Positions 17,653 through 23,095 of a DNA stretch of 23,095 nucleotides are shown here, in pieces. How positions within the stretch are numbered: position 1 is the first letter of the stretch; each line of letters starts with the position of its first letter. Under the pieces are notes generated by a model. That model saw only the letters and a list, made by a program, of their open reading frames with translations. It ran no database searches and was not told where the DNA came from. The position numbers and the translations under genes are program-made. The stretch is from Trichomonas tenax (lineage: Eukaryota > Parabasalia > Trichomonadida > Trichomonadidae), in the NCBI GenBank assembly GCA_023091735.1, contig JALKBU010000828.1:1-23095 (forward strand), in the 5' to 3' direction.

Positions 17653-18076
17653 CTATTGGGCAGCGTCGTTCCAATCGATGCGCAACGCATTCATTAATTT
17701 CTTAATTTGAATAATTATTTCATCTATTTCTTCTTGTAATTTATTAATTTTTTTCATTAATTTCACCATTATTCCCATTATTTTTCTTGTAAGAATAATC
17801 AGTAATTAATTTTATAGCAAATGATTTATTATTTGATTGCGAATTAGATTCGCCAGATATAATACATTTAGTAATTTTGTAACCAGGTATCTTATATTTT
17901 GTATTTAATTTATATGTGGATAATTCGTTAAATTATTCTTCATGTAAATTAAAATATTTTTGAAATTCTTCAGGATTATTAAATGTGATAACTTCTGGGT
18001 TATAACCTTCAATAATTTCTAAGGGTTTAACATCTTTTAAATTTTTTAAAGCACCATTAACATATTTAAACGTCAT
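17653..18076 (-). pseudogene. Small unidentified Maverick protein with C-terminal coiled coil, broken
   Basis: ATG at 18076 begins MTFKYVNGALKNLKDVKP and stays open for 47 codons, then TAA (17935-17933). The same frame then continues sensibly (FNELSTYKLNTKYKIPGYKI) to a double TAA at about 17746. A +1 frame beginning near 17766 carries a Lys/Ile/Glu heptad-like coiled coil and ends at 17653 with WNDAAQ. A protein of about 140 residues is implied. It lies between the integrase and the 17024-17571 gene on the same strand. The start context TTTTTTTATTTATTATAAATG is shared with other element genes. Too broken and short to be flagged by a simple ORF search. Function unknown. Confidence 0.55.
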
Positions 18077-18098
18077 TTATAATAAATAAAAAAATTTA
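18074..18098 (-). promoter_or_regulatory. T-rich block plus TAAATG start context
   Basis: Read on the - strand: an AAATTTTTTTATTTATTA block, then TAAATG at the start codon of the 17653-18076 gene. The same arrangement precedes 20557, 21998 and 22621 on the other strand. Confidence 0.45.
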
Positions 18099-18105
18099 AA
18101 AGATA

Positions 18106-19718
18106 TTAAATTATTTTTAACATCCATCGTGGTACTTTAACAATTTTAGAATTTTTAAGAGATTTGCAAACGAACAAATTACAATCTTTACTTATAACTT
18201 TAAATCTACCCAATGTTTTTGGTTTAATTTTATCCATGGCATGTGCTTCATTATAAACTTCTACGATATATCCAACAACATTATATTTAGACATAGATGC
18301 CGTTACAAAATTTTCTTTAGCCATTTCCAAACAATATTTACGTTCCATATCTTCTGTCATATCATTTGGAGCAACTGGTCTTTTGAAAAATTTTGAGAAT
18401 ATTGCGTTAGGTGAATTGTTGTTTTCATTAACTAAATAATTCATACGTTCTGGCGTAATATCTGTACCATAACACATATTATAATTCATAGTGCGTATTG
18501 TTCTACATATTCTATCCAAAATTGTTAATGTGGTATGAATTTTACGAATTTCATCTTGGGTAACAAAATCCTTAACATCATTAACAACATATTGTCTGAA
18601 ACCAATGTTATTAATAGCACACCATGTTTGAAACGTTAGACCAAGTGCCGGTTCTTTGTCACAGATAATATTTTGGATATTTATATCGTTATTCATTAAA
18701 GAAATTAATGATGCTACAGCATTTTCTTTAGTCATATATGATTTAATATCTTTAGAAATCATCCAACGGTTCTTATGATATCTATATCCTGGTGATAATA
18801 CAGCATATAACTTTTTGGTATTCATTTCAACAACAAATAACCATACAAAATTATTAGAAATAAAATAATCGATAATTACCGTATTCTTTGGGGCAACTAT
18901 ATTCATAAAATATTTTCTATTAGATTTTAAATCGAATGATACAGGTTTTATATCTTCCCATTAATTACTAATAGTTTCATATGTCCATTTATTACGATGA
19001 GCATATTCCATAAACTTTGATTGTGTTTTCCAAGGATTCATATTCTTGTATTTATTTTCTGAATTTAATTGTGAATTATTTGTTTGAATTGTATTTAATA
19101 ATTTTTTATTTTCACTATCTTTATATATTTTGATTTCATTAATTCGCTTATTTTTGTAAATATTATAAATGTTATAATTATATTTATAATATTCGTACAT
19201 ATCATTAGTGGACATTTTTGTATGTATTTTCTTAATACATTTTTGTATATCTTTTGGTAATGTTTCGAATTTTGTAGAGTTGGTTTTATTATAAAAAGCA
19301 CACTCAAACAATATGTATTTTATATGTTTATCATAAATTATAATAATTATATTTTCATCATGATAATCACGTTGTATAAGTTTCTGATATAAATATTTTA
19401 TTATTTCCGAATTATTATCCTCAAACATTTTAAATCCGTTCATATAATAATTTTCATTAGAAATAACTTGAGAAATTTCTTTATAATATTTATCTAGGAA
19501 TTTATATGATGGAATATCAATGAAAAAGTATTCTTTCAGAGAATTAAGTTTAGTGTTTTCTGTAATAGTCCAAAAATTATTTATCTTGTTATAATTTTCA
19601 GCAACAACGTTCCTATTTTTACTATGAATATTATCGAAAAGACCGTATAAAAATTACTGTATTTAATATTTATTTCAAAAATTGTTAATTTATTTTCAAA
19701 TGTTAAATCTTGAAACAT
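18106..19718 (-). pseudogene. int: Maverick integrase (retroviral-type DDE), broken
   Basis: The best preserved part is 266 residues from ATG 18906 to 18106. It has the RNase-H-like core: D13 in VIIDYF, D83 in IICDKEPALG and E119 in TQDEIRK, with exactly 35 residues between the last two, then the family word TILDRICRTIRTMNYN. Near the C-terminus VVGYIVEVYNEA, LGRFKVISKD and KIVKVPRWML suggest a small beta-barrel or chromo-like domain. The reading frame stays open upstream of Met (EDIKPVSFDLKSNRKYF) to a TAA at 18963-18961, and before that the same frame is open back to 19653. So the - strand ORF at 18961-19653 is probably the N-terminal part of the same gene, cut by one stop. A further shift near 19655 separates the likely start (ATG 19718, MFQDLTFENKL). 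The protein would cut and join the element's ends. No HHCC zinc motif is seen in the N-terminal part. Confidence 0.85.
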
Positions 19719-19749
19719 ATATTTTTATTTATTATTAAATTAATATTAG

Positions 19750-20450
19750 ATAGTAATTACCTAAACAATTTTGAATATTCTGGACCCATTGACGGGACTG
19801 CGTCCGAATGGACACGCGTTGGGCTGCGATGATGAATCATCACGCGACGAGGATTCTGATACTAATGTTAATGAAGAAATGTAATTAGAACTTGTGGATA
19901 GAACATCTAAAGCAAATTTAGAGAAAATACCTTTTGACAGATGTGCTAATCTGATAGAAACTTATGTTATATATGTATCGTATAAAGATGCCTCGAAACT
20001 TATTAAGGAAATAATTAAATATAAGAGTTTCTACAATCAAATTAAAGAAAACCATTTAGAACAAGAAGTTCCGGATAATATTGCCAACGAAATATTTGAG
20101 AAATTATTTATTAGCAATTTTGATTGAGATTATTTACATACAGTTGTTATTTTAGAAGATGCTACAAATACTAAAGCAATATCTGACCAAACATCTATAT
20201 TTAATGATCTTATGACCAAATGCCGCCATATACAATTTCATTTTTCGTATTAATACATTTTTGGAAAGCATTATCAACAAATCTTAAATCAAATTTATCC
20301 ACAATATTTATTTTCTCAGGATATTCCAGACAACAATTACAATATATGCTATACCAATTAAATGTTTCTGAAACTATTAATGAAATATGGAACAAATATA
20401 AAACTCTCAGAGAGCATGATAAATTATATATCGATGGAAATAATCAATAA
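19750..20450 (+). pseudogene. FtsK/HerA-like (A32-type) genome-packaging ATPase, broken
   Basis: This family pumps DNA into capsids in Mavericks and related viruses. From 19894 the frame reads DRCANLIETYVIYVSYKDAS to a TGA at 20125-20127, then continues in the same frame with HTVVILEDATNTKAIS, a Walker-B-like strand ending in Glu-Asp, and NDLMTKCRHIQFHF. A shift near 20250 moves to a frame with LIHFWKALSTNLKSN, FIFSGYSRQQLQYMLYQ and TINEIWNKYKTLREHDKL, the C-terminal part, which ends at 20450. In-frame TAA at 19882-19884 also interrupts the front. No Walker A (GxxxxGKS/T) is found upstream; the position is occupied by a GC-rich patch. It is divergent from the integrase. Confidence 0.78.
19785..19850. 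other. GC-rich patch inside the ATPase 5' region
   Basis: Counting bases 19791-19850 gives 36 of 60 G or C (60%), against roughly a quarter in the flanks. It encodes DPLTGLRPNGHALGCDDESS on the frame that leads into the ATPase, and it stands where the nucleotide-binding P-loop should be. Origin unknown. Confidence 0.6.
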
Positions 20451-20534
20451 TTATTAATTTTACAATAAATACGAAATTTATATAATTATGAATTTTTATT
20501 GTAGTCAAATATTTTATAAATATTTACTATTAAT

Positions 20535-20559
20535 ATTATTTTTTTATTTTTATTAAATG
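20535..20559 (+). promoter_or_regulatory. T-rich block plus TAAATG start context
   Basis: TTTTTTTATTTTTATTAAATGG leads directly into the start codon at 20557. It fits the shared start context of the element's genes. Confidence 0.45.
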
Positions 20560-21956
20560 GAAAAACGTTGGACTATTGATAATCTCCCTAAGGGTGACCA
20601 TAAGAGAAAACAAAGGGCTTATACACAACAATATTCAGAAACACAAAAAGATTTATACTATTCTTTGTTAAATGTTATTTTAAATCATAAGGCAGAAATT
20701 CAGAAAATATCATAGTTAGCAGATCTATCATGCGCTAAGGATTATGCTCATAAATGTGGATTGCCTGAACCTAAAGAAATAGATATTAATAATGATTCTA
20801 TTATGGAAACTGTTGTTTTTGATAGATCTGGTAAACCATTTATTGATAATGTTTATAAATTAAGACCATCAGATTATCCGCAACGAAAACTTTATTATCA
20901 TGAAAACAGTACATTAGAAAAAAGATTAGACACAGGACCTATGAGTAAATGTATTAAAGATAATACATATAATGTTACAGAAACTAAGGATAATGCATGG
21001 AAATATAAGGTCAGACCAGGTGCAATATATGATGAATTGTCTAAATATGGTTATAAGATGCCAACAAAGCCTAAGGAAAAGTTATCTACATTTTCAATAT
21101 TTGTTAAGCTATTATCTCAGCATGGACTTATGAATGCTATTTACAATGAAAGATTACCAGCTTTATTCAAAGGTGGAGTATCTGCTATTCAGTTATTCCG
21201 TAAAATTGTTTCACCTATGATTCTCTACAGGTTACTTTATATAAGAATTGTCGAAAGACCATAGTTTTATTATCTTGTGGAAAAGGGTCGTATTAATGAT
21301 AATAACGATTATGATTCGTTTAAAAATTATATTAAGAAAAATCCTAATAAATGGTGGACAATGTTTGCTTCTAATTTCTTACAAAACAAATTTAGCGAAT
21401 TTAAAGATTCGAGAGTTAATGCTGATGTTGTTATGAATGCCTTAGTTAATGGAAATATTGATTTGGAAATTACTGATAATGGATTCTTAGTTCCTAATGA
21501 TGCTATTCTTTATTTAATTGGTAGAGAAAATGTTCAAAATCCTACATTTGTGAATTTGATGAATAATACAAGTGGAAAAAGTGGTGAAGTTTTAGCAATT
21601 CTTGAATATAAAGGACATCCAGATTATATCGAATGGAGAAAGCAATCAAACTATTTAAGAGTAATGTCCATAAAGATCAGAAAGTATTCTTTAAGGATGT
21701 TATCAAGAATTTCTTCGATAATCAGAAGGCATTTCAAAAATGGCAAGTTCAAGAACAACTCGGATTAAATTCTTCTAATGATATTTCTGTAGAAATTAAT
21801 AGTGATGGTCAAAAGAATTTAGTTGATGCCCAACCAGCATCACCAATTAAGGAAACCAAGACAACACTTAAGGAAGGTACTGATGAAGTTGTTGCTCCTG
21901 ATGGTTCTGAAGGATCTGAAGAAAATCCTAACGCAGAAGATATTAATCAGTACTAA
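20557..21956 (+). pseudogene. Larger unidentified Maverick protein (about 465 aa), broken
   Basis: Begins MEKRWTIDNLPKGDHKRKQR at 20557. In-frame TAG codons lie at 20713-20715 and 21262-21264, and a frameshift near 21635-21645 passes to the frame ending at 21956. All pieces otherwise read as one continuous protein: SDYPQRKLYYHENSTLEKRL, LSTFSIFVKLLSQHGLMNAI, NPNKWWTMFASNFLQNKF, VNGNIDLEITDNGFLVPND, HKDQKVFFKDVIKNFF. It ends in an acidic Pro/Glu/Ser tail. No family recognised with confidence. Position after the ATPase and size make a structural (virion-like) protein possible, but this is a guess from context. It is followed after 41 bases by the next gene on the same strand. Confidence 0.6.
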
Positions 21957-21978
21957 ATAAATATATTGATCCAATTAT

Positions 21979-22000
21979 AATTTTTATTTTTGAATAAATG
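21979..22000 (+). promoter_or_regulatory. T-rich block plus TAAATG start context
   Basis: ATTTTTATTTTTGAATAAATG directly before and including the start codon at 21998. Confidence 0.45.
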
Positions 22001-22291
22001 TTAGCAAAAATAATTAATGAAATTAATACAGTGAAAAAATCTTCGGTGACTAAAACACAAATCGTTAACGAAATTATTAACAACGGAGAAATTAAAGAAC
22101 AAATTGCTGATAAAGTTAAAGAAATGGATGCTGATGGTACATTACCAAATATATTATCAGATAATTTTACAACAAAAAGTTATGTAGATAATGAAATAAT
22201 TAATGTTAGAAATAGTATACCGACACAAATATCACCTATACATAGTGAATTGTATATTAATAAATGGCTTGGGGATTTTGGAAAAAACTAA
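21998..22291 (+). CDS. Small unidentified Maverick protein (97 aa)
   Basis: Intact frame. Hydrophilic and probably helical at first (INEINTVKKSSVTKTQIVNE, IKEQIADKVKEMDADG), then a turn-rich C-terminus (DNFTTKSYVDNEIINVRN). The pattern of a helical rod followed by a short head is seen in small fibre or trimerising proteins of viruses, but there is no recognisable domain, so this is only a remark. The last 28 bases overlap the next gene in another frame. The TAAATG start context supports the chosen start. Confidence 0.55.
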   Translation: MLAKIINEINTVKKSSVTKTQIVNEIINNGEIKEQIADKVKEMDADGTLPNILSDNFTTKSYVDNEIINVRNSIPTQISPIHSELYINKWLGDFGKN

Positions 22292-22533
22292 AAGATGTTG
22301 CTAAGAAAATTGGTCGTGGAATTAAATCTGGGTTTAATTGGTTAACAAATAATGTTATAAAACCTGTAGCAAGTTCATTTGGTGCTCAATTCGGTAATAA
22401 AGTTAAGGAAAATTTACCAAAAGTTGGATTTGAATTTGGTGTGAATAATAATGGTGAGAGAAAATCTGTGATAAATACAAATGATGTTTTATCTGATGTT
22501 GGTTCATGGGTTGTTTCTAAACTAAAACGTTAA
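22264..22533 (+). CDS. Small basic protein with amphipathic N-terminal helix (89 aa)
   Basis: Begins MAWGFWKKLKDVAKKIGRGI: Trp/Phe and small hydrophobic residues alternate with Lys/Arg at helical spacing, as in membrane-active amphipathic helices. Then FNWLTNNVIKPVASSFGAQF and a hydrophilic middle, ending WVVSKLKR. Adenovirus-type minor capsid proteins that disrupt membranes have this layout, and Mavericks are proposed to encode related ones. Here that is an analogy from composition, not an identified homology. The start is ATAAATGG, overlapping the end of the upstream gene by 28 bases, which suggests tight co-expression or a compact late-gene block. Confidence 0.6.
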   Translation: MAWGFWKKLKDVAKKIGRGIKSGFNWLTNNVIKPVASSFGAQFGNKVKENLPKVGFEFGVNNNGERKSVINTNDVLSDVGSWVVSKLKR

Positions 22534-22569
22534 AAAATATACACGCAACAATTGTCAAATTGTCTCAGC

Positions 22570-22592
22570 CCAATATTATATTAAAATATTGG
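22570..22592. terminator. Short hairpin after the small-gene block
   Basis: CCAATATT (22570-22577) pairs with AATATTGG (22585-22592), 7-base loop, 37 bases after the stop of the preceding gene and before a T-rich block. Could end transcription; weak. Confidence 0.25.
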
Positions 22593-22599
22593 CCCAAAA

Positions 22600-22623
22600 A
22601 TAATATTTTATTTTTTATAAATG
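22600..22623 (+). promoter_or_regulatory. T-rich block plus TAAATG start context
   Basis: ATAATATTTTATTTTTTATAAATG immediately before the tiny membrane ORF at 22621; same layout as upstream of 20557 and 21998. Confidence 0.45.
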
Positions 22624-22683
22624 GGATTAATAATTTTGCTATTTATTATAGTTGTATATTTTAGGAATAAATCAAGCGTGTAA
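22621..22683 (+). CDS. Possible 20-residue single-pass membrane peptide
   Basis: MGLIILLFIIVVYFRNKSSV: Met-Gly, about 12 consecutive hydrophobic residues, then a basic polar tail, the form of a minimal membrane anchor. It is far below usual ORF cut-offs. Support comes from the T-rich block and TAAATG context placed exactly as for larger genes of the element, and from a position following the small-gene block. Its last 12 bases overlap the end of the convergent gene at 22672. Translation is unproven. Confidence 0.35.
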   Translation: MGLIILLFIIVVYFRNKSSV

Positions 22684-23004
22684 CACCAAATCACATTCGT
22701 TAAGTTTCAATATGATATTATTTAAGATAGTTATAACTTTATTTTTCTTAGCACGTTTTAGTCCAGAAATATTTTCATGAGCACATCCGGTAATTTTCAA
22801 AAGATTTTTATAAATAGTATATAATTTATATTTGACATTTTCTTCATCATTTGCTTTAGGATTTCCACCAATGAAAATTTGATTAAATTGTTCCTGTGTT
22901 AAATTAAGAATCTCTTGTTCTGCCAACATTTTAGAAAATGTTGAAATGCAATCATTTGAATGGGGAAAATTTTTCCTTCTGCGGTGTAGTCCCGCGACCT
23001 TCAT
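22672..23004 (-). CDS. Small unidentified protein near the right side of the element (110 aa)
   Basis: Open frame starting MKVAGLHRRRKNFPHSNDC and continuing LAEQEILNLTQEQFNQIFIG, NVKYKLYTIYKNLLKITGCA, KKNKVITILNNIILKLNECD. It is helical and mixed charge, with no family recognised. The Met at about 22929 (MLAEQEIL, preceded by CTAAAATG) is an alternative and perhaps better start, because the first 25 residues are encoded by more GC-rich sequence unlike the remainder. It is convergent with the small + strand genes. Confidence 0.5.
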   Translation of the reverse strand: MKVAGLHRRRKNFPHSNDCISTFSKMLAEQEILNLTQEQFNQIFIGGNPKANDEENVKYKLYTIYKNLLKITGCAHENISGLKRAKKNKVITILNNIILKLNECDLVLHA

Positions 23005-23095
23005 AACTTTTTATCTGATCAATATTTTTTCGATTTGAAAGTACTTTCATGTACTTATTGATAGTTGTCTATCCAGTGGTATAAGTGGCACAGTC
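23005..23095. other. Window end, nothing recognised
   Basis: 91 bases without a gene. I cannot tell if this is element or host DNA; no terminal inverted repeat partner exists at the left because that side is truncated. Confidence 0.3.

Larger units (their letters stand above)
15338..23095. mobile_element. Degenerate Maverick/Polinton element (left-truncated, runs to or near the window end)
   Basis: Defined by the co-occurrence of a protein-primed family-B DNA polymerase, a retroviral-type integrase and an FtsK/A32-like packaging ATPase in an AT-rich (roughly 25% GC) block, together with several small genes. This set is diagnostic for Mavericks, large self-synthesising DNA transposons with virus-like gene content that are abundant in Trichomonas vaginalis. 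No terminal repeat or target duplication could be identified at either side. At least six genes are broken by stops, shifts or deletions, so the copy is inactive. The right boundary is uncertain: the last supported gene ends at 23004. Confidence 0.88.

Noticed and set aside
20557..21956. Calling this gene the major capsid protein
   Set aside because: I cannot identify a jelly-roll signature from sequence alone; position and size are insufficient.
1..23095. tRNA, rRNA or spliceosomal introns
   Set aside because: No cloverleaf, rRNA-like stretch or conserved splice motif interrupting the clear genes was found by eye.

Overview
The window looks like nuclear DNA of a trichomonad, most consistent with Trichomonas vaginalis. 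Single-exon protein genes use host-like codons, several carry initiator-like TCA motifs a few bases before the ATG, they are separated by long AT-rich non-coding DNA, an ankyrin-repeat gene has decayed in place, and the right third is a degenerate Maverick/Polinton element, a class very abundant in that genome. The species is inferred from gene content, because no rRNA or other marker is present.

Left part (1-13489), all clear host genes on the + strand: a small kinase-fold protein whose catalytic-loop Asp is replaced (likely pseudokinase, 853-1770); a gamma-like large adaptin of the AP-1 clathrin adaptor complex (2702-4954); a Ras guanine-nucleotide exchange factor (5321-6799); and a WD40 protein with an N-terminal coiled coil (12287-13489). 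Between the last two lies 5.5 kb with no convincing host gene. It holds an array of foldback hairpins (8164-10246), a perfect 57-bp palindrome (11320-11376) and the N-terminal remnant of what looks like a tyrosine recombinase (11615-12058).

Middle (13490-15337): a decayed ankyrin-repeat gene on the - strand, three inverted repeats and one unassigned small ORF.

Right part (15338 to the end): a Maverick/Polinton element truncated at its left side inside the exonuclease part of a protein-primed family-B DNA polymerase. Order: polymerase (+), two unidentified small genes (-), integrase (-), divergent A32/FtsK-like packaging ATPase (+), a larger unidentified gene (+), three or four small genes (+) and one small gene (-) near the window end. 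The polymerase, integrase, ATPase and three others carry in-frame stops or frameshifts, so this copy cannot move on its own. The small genes at the right are still open, and five element genes share a start context ending in TAAATG, mostly after a T-rich block.

The most unusual structure is the hairpin array: two direct copies and one inverted copy of an about 460-bp unit, each holding the same three hairpins in the same order, with at least one compensatory base-pair change between copies.
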